Positions 1-6,841 of a DNA stretch of 12,403 nucleotides are shown one piece after another; the stretch's first letter is position 1, and every line of letters starts with the position of its first letter. The notes beneath the pieces are model-generated. The model was not told the DNA's origin. It saw only the letters and a list, made by a program, of their open reading frames with translations, and did not search any database. A program made the translations under genes and the position numbers. This DNA is from CAZADS01 sp964483985. GTDB taxonomy: Bacteria; Pseudomonadota; Alphaproteobacteria; Thalassobaculales; Thalassobaculaceae. The DNA is taken from positions 1-12,403 of the forward strand of contig CAZADS010000096.1 in assembly GCA_964483985.1 (NCBI GenBank), read 5' to 3'.

Positions 1-501
1 TACGTAGGCATGTAATAGAGCCACGATTATCACTTCTGCACTCAGATTTCGTGCTTTTTCAATCGCCCCTCGGACGCTCTCTTCATCAACTGGCATTTCT
101 ACGGAACCGTCAGCAAGCACTCTTTCTCTTATTCCAAAAACTTTGTCACGAGTTACCAAGGGTTCCACACGGCATGAGAAAAGATCGTACGGATCAGGCA
201 TTTTTAGTCGAGCGACCTCTAGGACATCTTCGAAATTTTCTGTTGTAAAAAGACATAGCCTAGCTCCCTTTCGTTGAATAACCGTGTTCACCCCCACAGT
301 CGTTCCATGCGTAAAATAATTTATCTGTTTTGGTGGAATGCTATACCGTTCTTCTATCGCTTTTAATCCGTCGATTACTTCCGCACCAGGATTATCTGGC
401 CGTGACAATACTTTTAAAGTTTCTAGTGTCCCAGTCGCCTCATCAAAAACACAAAAATCCGTGAATGTGCCCCCAATATCAACGCCAACTCTATATCCCA
501 T
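1..501 (-). CDS. Hydantoinase/oxoprolinase subunit A, N-terminal part (cut by window edge)
   Basis: The reading frame opens with ATG at 501 and stays open for 167 codons to the left edge, so only the N-terminus is present. It begins MGYRVGVDIGGTFTDF, the phosphate-binding loop of the ASKHA fold seen in HyuA and 5-oxoprolinase, and continues with THGTTVGVNTVIQRKGAR around residues 85-105, another hallmark of the HyuA N-terminal domain. Family members are normally about 650-700 residues and act with a HyuB partner in ATP-dependent opening of a lactam or hydantoin ring, or as acetone/acetophenone carboxylase-type subunits. The protein is presumably cytoplasmic. The gene starts 39 bases after the upstream deacetylase on the same strand, so the two are probably co-transcribed. 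Only a weak GAG lies upstream of the start. The family call is firm; the substrate is not knowable from this fragment. Confidence 0.93.
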   Translation of the reverse strand, partial: MGYRVGVDIGGTFTDFCVFDEATGTLETLKVLSRPDNPGAEVIDGLKAIEERYSIPPKQINYFTHGTTVGVNTVIQRKGARLCLFTTENFEDVLEVARLKMPDPYDLFSCRVEPLVTRDKVFGIRERVLADGSVEMPVDEESVRGAIEKARNLSAEVIIVALLHAYV

Positions 502-540
502 TGCTTAGCTCTTTAGATTTACTTTCATTTGTTTTTAATA

Positions 541-1440
541 TTATTTTGCCACACAAAACGTTGCAATTTCAGCGTGCGTAGCGAACCAAACACCCGTATG
601 TGACTGGATGTGTAAAATTAATTCTTCTAACATAGCTATTCTCGATCGGTGACCCGTTATATGTGGATGTAACGTCAGTAAAAATAGTCCTCCTTCCCTA
701 TATGCACCGTCAAACTCAGACTTAAATACTTCCAGTACTGAAGATGGCGGGGTATATGGACGAAGCCCCGAAAACCTCTCCATATTAAAATAAACTGCGT
801 CGTCCCTTATCCACTCCACAGGTAGTTCCACGATACCGGTGTCTTCTCCATCCTCCATCAATTCATACGGCTCATCATCTGCCATCAAAGACGAATCATA
901 AACAAGACCCATCTCACGACAAATGGAGAGCGTGTGTTGGGTAAAATCCCAACTTGGTGTTCTCATTCCGACTGGTCGAACGCCGCTTATTTTTTCTAAT
1001 ACATCTGCCGCCCTGAACATCATATCTCTCTCCTCACTAGGCGACAAATCACTATTCAATTCATGTATCCACCCATGGATACCAATCTCGTGTCCTGATT
1101 CCACCACTCGTCTTTGCTCGTTTGGATGAATTTTAGCGACTACCGCTGGCACGAAAAAAGATGCCGGCACATTATATTTGGCCAGCAAATCCAAAATTCT
1201 AGGAACTGCAACTCTAGCCCCGTATTGTCCTTGCGACAATTTCCCTGGGGAACTTTCCCCCCATCGTAACGTACTAGTTTCATGATCAGAATCAAAAGAA
1301 ATAGCAACGGCTACTTTAGCTCCTCCTTTCCAAGAATCCGGTTTTAAAGTGCGACCCGCACGAACCTTGTTAATGACCGCCCGCCAGCGATCATCTTCCC
1401 ACTGCCACGGTTTATCATCTTTTGGTTTTAACTGAGTCAT
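541..1440 (-). CDS. Polysaccharide deacetylase (CE4/NodB) family protein, HpPgdA/PuuE-like
   Basis: This is a 299-residue protein with a NodB-homology domain and no signal peptide, so it is probably cytoplasmic. Metal and catalytic motifs are visible: FDSDHE with Asp50 and Asp52, HGWIH with His122 and His126, RTPSWDF from Arg160, and LTLHPH with His258. The overall pattern resembles the HpPgdA/PuuE branch of the family, which includes peptidoglycan deacetylase-like proteins and a cofactor-independent allantoinase, rather than secreted chitin deacetylases. The ATG at 1440 is preceded by a modest GGA about nine bases away. It is followed after 39 bases by a HyuA-type gene on the same strand. 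That pairing suggests hydrolysis of a cyclic amide or N-acyl small molecule rather than of a cell-wall polysaccharide, which is inference. All the family residues I looked for are present, so it is probably active. Confidence 0.9.
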   Translation of the reverse strand: MTQLKPKDDKPWQWEDDRWRAVINKVRAGRTLKPDSWKGGAKVAVAISFDSDHETSTLRWGESSPGKLSQGQYGARVAVPRILDLLAKYNVPASFFVPAVVAKIHPNEQRRVVESGHEIGIHGWIHELNSDLSPSEERDMMFRAADVLEKISGVRPVGMRTPSWDFTQHTLSICREMGLVYDSSLMADDEPYELMEDGEDTGIVELPVEWIRDDAVYFNMERFSGLRPYTPPSSVLEVFKSEFDGAYREGGLFLLTLHPHITGHRSRIAMLEELILHIQSHTGVWFATHAEIATFCVAK

Positions 1441-1669
1441 AATTCGTTTCCATTGCTATTTATTGGTTGAAATTGATCCCCTAATCGGCTGGTTTAGAAA
1501 AACGTCTTTGCAACAAGAACAGCATCTTCTCTGTAACGCACACATTAAAAACATAGTTTCCTGAAATAATCTCCTACATGGGTGTTTAAATGAAAAAATT
1601 AATTCAAATTACTTTATGAATATTAATTAGTGAGCCAAAATAGATTAAAATTACTATCGGAGATTCGCT

Positions 1670-2128
1670 ATGCCTAAATTAAGACACATCGCGTTAGCTA
1701 CAGACGATCCTGAAAAAACGGCCGCCTTCTATTCCGAAATTTTCGACTTCAAAGAAGTTGGCCGCGTCGGTAACCCTGATGACCCGGATAACGGCCTCGC
1801 TTGGGGAATTTATCTTAGTGATGGCACACTCAATCTGGCTGTATTAAAATTCAAAAATATAGATCAATTAGGCAAAGGCCTTGACTTTGTCGGAATACAC
1901 CATTTTGGCGTTCTTGTGGAAGATTTAGAGTCAACCATCAACAAACTAGATAAACTTGGCGTACCATGTATCCTAAAGCAGGATCCAGATGCCAAAGAAC
2001 AGTTTTACGAAACAAAATTCAAAGGCCCAGACGACGTAGTTTTCGATGTTTCGGAACATGCTTGGATAGGTGCAGCTTCCGCAGAAGAAGGAGAAATAGA
2101 CCTTAAAAAGCTTCTCGCCGCCGAATAA
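1670..2128 (+). CDS. VOC (glyoxalase/dioxygenase fold) family protein
   Basis: A 152-residue protein with two beta-alpha-beta-beta-beta modules of the vicinal oxygen chelate fold. Module one starts at PKLRHIALATDDPEKTAAFY (His6 at the usual first metal position); module two starts at GIHHFGVLVEDLE (His77/His78). The other expected metal ligands are less clear: the end of module one reads DGTLNLAVLKF and the end of module two VVFDVSEH, so I cannot say whether a full metal site exists. VOC proteins include lyases, epimerases, ring-cleavage dioxygenases and resistance proteins; a specific reaction cannot be chosen here. The ATG has GGAG at 1659-1662, seven bases upstream. An SDR gene follows 28 bases later on the same strand, so the two are probably one operon acting on one small molecule. 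Confidence 0.88.
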   Translation: MPKLRHIALATDDPEKTAAFYSEIFDFKEVGRVGNPDDPDNGLAWGIYLSDGTLNLAVLKFKNIDQLGKGLDFVGIHHFGVLVEDLESTINKLDKLGVPCILKQDPDAKEQFYETKFKGPDDVVFDVSEHAWIGAASAEEGEIDLKKLLAAE

Positions 2129-2156
2129 ACATAGATTTACATAACAGGATTATAAG

Positions 2157-2903
2157 ATGCGTTTAAAAGATAAGGTTGCTCTTGTTTCGGGTGGAGCAAG
2201 CGGTATTGGCGCTGCCGTTGTTCGTCGTTTCGTTAAAGAGGGTGCATATGTTTGGTTTGGAGATGTTAATGAAAAAGCCGGTAACTACTTAAGCCAAGAA
2301 TTCGTTAACTGTGGTAATTCATCCAAGTTTATGATGTTAGACGTAACCTCCAGTGATGATTGGCAGGCGATAGTGCAAGATGCAGTAAAGGAGCATGGGC
2401 GGATTGATATTTTGGTCAATAATGCTGGAGTTTACCAACGTAAACCAATTGAAGAAACGTCGGAAACTGAATGGGATAGAATGATGGCCATTAATGCAAA
2501 AGGACCTTTTCTTGGCGTTAAGGCTTCCATTGAGGCTCTGAAATCATCAGAAAGCGGTTCTATCATTAATTTGTCGTCAACAGCCGGCCTTAGGGCTTCC
2601 CTATCTGTTCACTATGGGGCTTCGAAAGGAGCACTTCGTTTAATGACGAAGTCTTTTGCCAACCGCTTTGCTGAATTTGGCATACGATGTAATTCCGTGC
2701 ATCCGGGTCCAATAGATACTCCTATGGGCCATCAGGCTGTTCCAGAAGATCAATTAGAGGAGCGCCTTTACAGGCGGATACCCATGGGCCGTTTTGGGCG
2801 ACCCGATGAAATTGCTAATGCCATTCTCTTTCTAGCCTCGGATGAATCATCTTTTATGACGGGATCCGAACTAGTAGTAGACGGAGGAGCCACTTCCAAA
2901 TAA
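2157..2903 (+). CDS. SDR family NAD(P)-dependent oxidoreductase (classical)
   Basis: A 248-residue classical short-chain dehydrogenase/reductase, the usual length. The Rossmann glycine motif is SGGASGIG at residues 11-18. Asp36 at the end of the second strand suggests NAD(H) rather than NADP(H). NNAG lies at 88-91, the structural Asn at 113, and the catalytic set is Ser140/141, Tyr153 and Lys157 in YGASK. The C-terminus ends with the common VDGGAT stretch. All catalytic residues are intact, so it is expected to oxidise an alcohol or reduce a ketone in the cytoplasm; the substrate is unknown. AGGA at 2146-2149 serves the ATG at 2157. It sits 28 bases after the VOC gene and ends only 14 bases before the end of a convergent crotonase gene, with no visible terminator hairpin in that gap. 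Confidence 0.94.
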   Translation: MRLKDKVALVSGGASGIGAAVVRRFVKEGAYVWFGDVNEKAGNYLSQEFVNCGNSSKFMMLDVTSSDDWQAIVQDAVKEHGRIDILVNNAGVYQRKPIEETSETEWDRMMAINAKGPFLGVKASIEALKSSESGSIINLSSTAGLRASLSVHYGASKGALRLMTKSFANRFAEFGIRCNSVHPGPIDTPMGHQAVPEDQLEERLYRRIPMGRFGRPDEIANAILFLASDESSFMTGSELVVDGGATSK

Positions 2904-2917
2904 TCATAAGTCTATGT

Positions 2918-3703
2918 TTAACGACCAGTAAACACCGGAATACGCTTTTCGGAAAATGCTTTCATGGCCTCTTTACTGTCTTCATACTTTGCTAGCTCTT
3001 CAGTCTTATTTTGCTCGTATCTATATCCGTCTCTAAGAGTCATTTCTTCTATGGTATTCAGAGTTGCTTTTGCTAAAACTATTGCGGTAGGGCTTTTCGA
3101 TGAAATTTCTTCGGCTAGTACCATTGCGCGTTCCATAAGCTGGTTAACAGGAACACATTCTTCGACAATACCCAGTCTATACAACTCACGACCTGACAAA
3201 CGCTGTCCTGTTAGCATTAATCGTCGTGTTTTAGAATGACCAAATAAACGCATTGCATGGCGTCCCCCGCCCAATAAACCCACATTAATTTCGGGCAAGC
3301 CGACTTCCGATTCCTCCGCCGCAAGTAAAATATCGGCCGAGGCGGCGACCGCCAGACCTGCCCCTAGTGCCGGACCATTTATGGCTGCAATGACCGGCTT
3401 TTTGCACTCCATTATTGAATAAAAACACTCTCGCACCCGACGGCTATGCTGCCAGTGATCACCCACTGTTGCTTCTTTATAAGCTCTTCCTTTAATATCA
3501 GCGCCTGCTGAGAAGCACTTGCCCGCGCCAGTCAGGACAACTGCTCTTACATCATTCCGATCGCTCAATACATCGAAAGTCAATGTCATCTCTTCGTGAA
3601 ATTGTTGGTTCTGGGCATTAACTGGAGGATTATTCATGGTAACTACAGCGACAAAATCATTGATATATAGCTGTACGGTTGACAAATCTAGGATATCGTA
3701 CAT
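2918..3703 (-). CDS. Enoyl-CoA hydratase/isomerase (crotonase) family protein
   Basis: A 261-residue crotonase, normal length. The oxyanion-hole segments are CFSAGADIK (63-71, Ala68) and NGPALGAGLA (109-118). Compared with rat mitochondrial crotonase, the position of Glu144 is Ala118, while the second catalytic Glu is kept as Glu138 in GLPE. Having one of the two glutamates is seen in isomerases and other non-hydratase crotonases, so hydratase activity should not be assumed. The C-terminus EKRIPVFTGR is the usual trimerisation-helix end. The ATG has an AGGG-like site about nine bases upstream. The gene follows the SBP-fold gene by 45 bases on the same strand and is probably its operon partner. 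It is expected to act on an acyl-CoA thioester in the cytoplasm. The family is certain and the reaction open. Confidence 0.93.
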   Translation of the reverse strand: MYDILDLSTVQLYINDFVAVVTMNNPPVNAQNQQFHEEMTLTFDVLSDRNDVRAVVLTGAGKCFSAGADIKGRAYKEATVGDHWQHSRRVRECFYSIMECKKPVIAAINGPALGAGLAVAASADILLAAEESEVGLPEINVGLLGGGRHAMRLFGHSKTRRLMLTGQRLSGRELYRLGIVEECVPVNQLMERAMVLAEEISSKSPTAIVLAKATLNTIEEMTLRDGYRYEQNKTEELAKYEDSKEAMKAFSEKRIPVFTGR

Positions 3704-3748
3704 CGCTCAGTTCCCTACCTACAAAAGAATCAGCGTGATTTCCAGCGA

Positions 3749-4477
3749 CTAAGCCGCCGCTGCGACAGATAACCGTCCCACAACACCATGCTTTTCTATA
3801 AGATTGGCCACAAAACCAGAAGCCTTCATCTCCTCCACAAACTCTTTCAGAAACTTAGCACCCGCCACTTTACCTTTAGTGCAACCCATCGCCTGCTGTA
3901 CTGCCGTGAATTGACCTTCCAATATCTTAGCTCCTGGCAATTTTTTAACATCGGAAATCAATCGGGGTCGCAATCCCGCCAACGCGTCCAATTCTTCATT
4001 AATAAATAATTCAAATGACGCGTCCAATCCTTCGGCTCGGACTAATTCGGCTTGGGTGATATTACGCTCCAGCCAAAGGTCATAGGCGCTCCTCGCAGAG
4101 ACAGCAATCCGCACGCCAGAATTGTCAACATCGCAGATAGTTTTTATTGGGGATCCCGCAGGAACCATATACGTCGCCTGAATCTCACAGTATGCAGAGG
4201 TGAAATCTATTTTCTCTGCACGTTGTGGCTCAGCGCCGATATTGCCGATATCCCATTTTCCTATTCCCGCATCGTCTGCAATTTCACCTGGCGTTTTATA
4301 TTGAATAAGCTTTAGTTTCACTCCTAGCTGACGAGCGAGTTCAACTGCCATGTCAGGGGAAACACCTACTGGATCACCATCATCGGTTCGTCCAGTTACC
4401 AACAAAAAGTTAGACATATTAATGGCTGCACGGAGGACGCCTGTGGGCGCTAAATCTTCTATAATCTCTGGATTCAT
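3749..4477 (-). CDS. Substrate-binding-protein-fold protein (SBP_bac_3-like) without signal peptide
   Basis: A 242-residue protein with the amino-acid-type periplasmic binding fold: VLRAAINMSN opens lobe one, GVSPDMAVELARQLGVKL is the typical first helix, GNIGAEPQRAEKIDFTSAY (79-96, with Arg86 where binding proteins often hold a carboxylate) closes the first crossover, and VRIAVSARSAYDL begins lobe two. There is no signal peptide. In the same frame a TGA lies five codons before the ATG, so an upstream extension is excluded. It is therefore predicted to be cytoplasmic, and no permease or ATPase gene is present in the window. From memory, related signal-less proteins occur in other proteobacteria, annotated only as binding proteins. 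It could be a sensor, a shuttle or an enzyme derived from the fold, as cyclohexadienyl dehydratase is. GAGG lies about ten bases before the start. A crotonase gene follows after 45 bases. Confidence 0.86.
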   Translation of the reverse strand: MNPEIIEDLAPTGVLRAAINMSNFLLVTGRTDDGDPVGVSPDMAVELARQLGVKLKLIQYKTPGEIADDAGIGKWDIGNIGAEPQRAEKIDFTSAYCEIQATYMVPAGSPIKTICDVDNSGVRIAVSARSAYDLWLERNITQAELVRAEGLDASFELFINEELDALAGLRPRLISDVKKLPGAKILEGQFTAVQQAMGCTKGKVAGAKFLKEFVEEMKASGFVANLIEKHGVVGRLSVAAAA

Positions 4478-4489
4478 AAGATGGTTACC

Positions 4490-4518
4490 TCAGGATGTTT
4501 TATAGGAATACATCCTGA
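4490..4518 (-). promoter_or_regulatory. Leader hairpin or operator overlapping the SBP ribosome binding site
   Basis: A perfect 9-bp inverted repeat: TCAGGATGT at 4490-4498 and ACATCCTGA at 4510-4518, separated by 11 bases. In the minus-strand transcript the second arm ends in ..CTGA and runs straight into GG, so the GAGG Shine-Dalgarno of the SBP gene is half inside the stem; the start codon is 12 bases further. It could occlude translation or be a protein-binding dyad. There is no U-run, so it is not a classical terminator. The repeat is seen directly; any regulatory role is inference. Confidence 0.5.
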
Positions 4519-4600
4519 AGCAATGGTATTAAACACGCACGTCATTTCTTCTTATTTACGATTTCTGCAACGATAGATCGATATTTCGATGGAACACTCT

Positions 4601-4619
4601 GTGAATACTGGATATTCAC
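4601..4619. promoter_or_regulatory. Inverted repeat, possible operator upstream of the SBP gene
   Basis: GTGAATA at 4601-4607 and TATTCAC at 4613-4619 form a perfect 7-bp dyad around a 5-base centre. It lies 124-142 bases upstream of the SBP start, a plausible position for a transcription factor site. I see no consensus promoter that would fix its relation to a transcription start, and no regulator gene is in the window. Confidence 0.3.
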
Positions 4620-5320
4620 TGGTCTTCTTAATTAAATCCTTAAAAACCCATCAATAATTTACTACAGAAAATAGCTGACTATTTAATTAGATAACAAAAG
4701 CTAATCAATACCATAGGATAAAATCCCGAGTAACTTCCCTTACTAGGTTTCGAAAATAGACAGAGACCTTGGGACCAATTGGCCATTCAACCATCGTAAG
4801 GGCAAATAAGCTGTCCCCAATTCCAATTAATACAGCATGACAAACCAGTCCGCATTTGGTCTTTGCAAAAGATTATGCTCTTTCATTTTGATTTGTATGC
4901 GGGCAAACAGGCAAAGCCGTAGCGCCGTTAGATTTTCGCCTATTCCTTTCATCCAACAGATTCAAAATTTCCCCAAACGGTCGCTGTTTATTGGGTCTCT
5001 GAGCAAATTTTGCAGAATCAGCCCGGAACATAGCTGAGAGATTTATTTAATCGATTCTTGATCGCCCAACAGACCACGAGGCAACACGGCCCAATAACTT
5101 AGCCAACCAATCCATAATCTTTGGTTAACTATCCACCCAGACATATCATTTACCAGTGTAAGGTTACGAATAGTCTATTGTTAAGCAACCCGCTTCAAAA
5201 GACAGCCGAAAATATTAGCCGATGGAGTATTACAAGACTGCTCTAGTTGGATATGAGCTGCGGCTGGGTCACTTTAACTAACATTGCGTAAAGAACTTTC
5301 GTTTTAAGAACTTCACCTCA

Positions 5321-6811
5321 CTACGGCAACAATCTTCCTGGCTTTCCGGGCTTCATCCTCACTTGGGACATTTGTTCAAAACTGAAAGCAATGCCCAATA
5401 ATTTTGCCTCACTCCAAGCTTTACCAATAAAAGATATACCAACGGGCAAACCCGAAACATAACCCATTGGCACAGTAATACTGGCATAACCAGCCACTGC
5501 AGCCAAAATCGAGCTCCCTCCCAGTCGATTATCACCATTAATCCAGTCTATCGCCCATGGAGCGGGACTAGTAGGTGCAACCAACGCAGTCAAACTATGT
5601 TGATCAACAGCTCTATCTATACCTTCCTCTCGCGTTAGTCGCCGGCAGTTGGCCAAGGCATTTATATAAATTGGATCATTCAATCCTTTAGTCATTTCGG
5701 CGTCTACAAGTTGTTCTTGTTGAAAATAAGGCATAACGACATCAGCGTTTGTTTCGTTAAATTCTATTAATTTCGCTAATGAACGGACCGGTACGTCTGG
5801 TGAGAGCTTAGACAGATAAGCGTTTAACCCAACTTTAAATTCGGTTAACATTACAATACGTTCATATGGTCGGATTTCCTCTGCCGGCACTAAATTAACT
5901 TCATCTATTACTATCGCCCCCGCTTCTGATAAAGTTTTCAAAGAGAGATCGAAAATATGGTCTACACTCTCGTGAAATCCAGCATAGTTTCGTACGACAC
6001 CTATCCTTGCACTCTTAAGGGCATCTAGATTTAAATTACTAAAAAGATTGCTGAGTAGGTGATCATCCATGCCTGTGGTTTTATTATCTTCAGGATCATG
6101 TCCGCTGATAACCGATAAAAGCACTACAGAATCTGATATAGTTCGGGCCATGGGACCTGCTGTATCCTGACTGTGAGATATAGGAATAATACCAGTTCTA
6201 CTTACAAGTCCCACAGTTGGCTTAATACCTACTATTGAATTCATAGACGAAGGTCCAACGATCGAGCCGTCAGTCTCCGTCCCAACTGCCAGTGGACAGA
6301 ATCCCCTGGCTACCGCCACGGCCGATCCAGAACTTGAGCCACCCGGAGTCCGATCGATTGCGTAGGCATTTCTCACTTGACCGCCTCGACTTGACCATCC
6401 ACTAGAGGATCTAGTCGATCTGAAATTAGCCCATTCACTTAGATTGGTCTTTCCAAGAATAACTGCCCCGGCCCTTCGCAATCGGCTCACTAAATGACTG
6501 TCTTTTAGGGCAAGAGAAGCTTGCAGAGCCAGTGACCCGGCAGAGGTGATCATTTGGTCTTCAGTATCAATATTATCTTTCAACAAAATGGGAATGCCAT
6601 GAAGAGAACTTCGAACTTGGCCTTGCGCCCGCTCAATATCCAAACGCTCTGCGATTTCATACGCATTTGGGTTTAAACAGGCTATGGAGTTGTAGGTGCT
6701 GTCTTCCGCTTCAATCGCTTTGACGGAAGATTCTACGATCTCGCGTGAAGTAATTTCCCGTCGTTTCATCAACTTGCTAAGTTCAGTAACCGATGCGCTA
6801 GTTAGTTCCAA
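5321..6811 (-). CDS. Amidase (amidase signature family)
   Basis: A 496-residue amidase-signature enzyme of normal length that hydrolyses a carboxamide to an acid plus ammonia or an amine. The Ser-cisSer-Lys triad is present: Lys78 in LLKDN, Ser159 in the PGGSSSGSA loop, and the nucleophile Ser183 in GTETDGSI, with the usual 24-residue spacing between the serines. The C-terminal ITVPMGYVSGLPVGISFIG is typical of the family. No signal peptide is seen, so it is cytoplasmic. The start is TTG at 6811: AAAGG at 6822-6826 sits ten bases upstream, no in-frame ATG lies upstream, and the next ATG (codon 15) would remove the first helix. It begins 30 bases after the thiolase-like gene and is the last gene of the six-gene operon. 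It could liberate the acid that the CoA enzymes then process, which is inference. Confidence 0.94.
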   Translation of the reverse strand: MELTSASVTELSKLMKRREITSREIVESSVKAIEAEDSTYNSIACLNPNAYEIAERLDIERAQGQVRSSLHGIPILLKDNIDTEDQMITSAGSLALQASLALKDSHLVSRLRRAGAVILGKTNLSEWANFRSTRSSSGWSSRGGQVRNAYAIDRTPGGSSSGSAVAVARGFCPLAVGTETDGSIVGPSSMNSIVGIKPTVGLVSRTGIIPISHSQDTAGPMARTISDSVVLLSVISGHDPEDNKTTGMDDHLLSNLFSNLNLDALKSARIGVVRNYAGFHESVDHIFDLSLKTLSEAGAIVIDEVNLVPAEEIRPYERIVMLTEFKVGLNAYLSKLSPDVPVRSLAKLIEFNETNADVVMPYFQQEQLVDAEMTKGLNDPIYINALANCRRLTREEGIDRAVDQHSLTALVAPTSPAPWAIDWINGDNRLGGSSILAAVAGYASITVPMGYVSGLPVGISFIGKAWSEAKLLGIAFSFEQMSQVRMKPGKPGRLLP

Positions 6812-6841
6812 AATAATCGTACCTTTGCTGGACTTTAATAC

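Larger units (their letters stand above)
4478..5320. other. Intergenic region of 843 bases without a convincing gene
   Basis: The stretch separates the end of the amidase operon from the SBP gene. The part next to the SBP holds the two inverted repeats listed separately. The rest contains only short open frames: a 66-codon frame on the plus strand at 4837-5037 and, over the same bases, a 53-codon frame on the minus strand starting near 5032. Neither has a Shine-Dalgarno site or a recognisable domain. A short direct repeat AAGAACTT occurs at 5291-5298 and 5306-5313, just after the amidase stop. I see no tRNA, transposase fragment or strong terminator. It may be regulatory DNA, a small RNA locus, or the remains of a decayed gene. 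Confidence 0.5.

Noticed and set aside
51..248. 65-codon plus-strand frame
   Set aside because: It lies antisense to the HyuA N-terminus, which has clear family motifs; there is no domain or ribosome site.
1590..1619. Nine-codon frame MKKLIQITL upstream of the VOC gene, considered as a leader peptide
   Set aside because: There is no good ribosome site and no attenuator-like hairpin follows; the stretch is AT-rich and such frames are expected by chance.
1598..1628. Two ATTAAT palindromes and an imperfect dyad upstream of the VOC gene
   Set aside because: The low-complexity AT-rich sequence and the two-base offset between the arms make chance likely.
4837..5037. 66-codon plus-strand frame in the large intergenic gap
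   Set aside because: There is no Shine-Dalgarno site, the composition is rich in Ser/Arg/Phe without a recognisable fold, and an equally open minus-strand frame covers the same bases.
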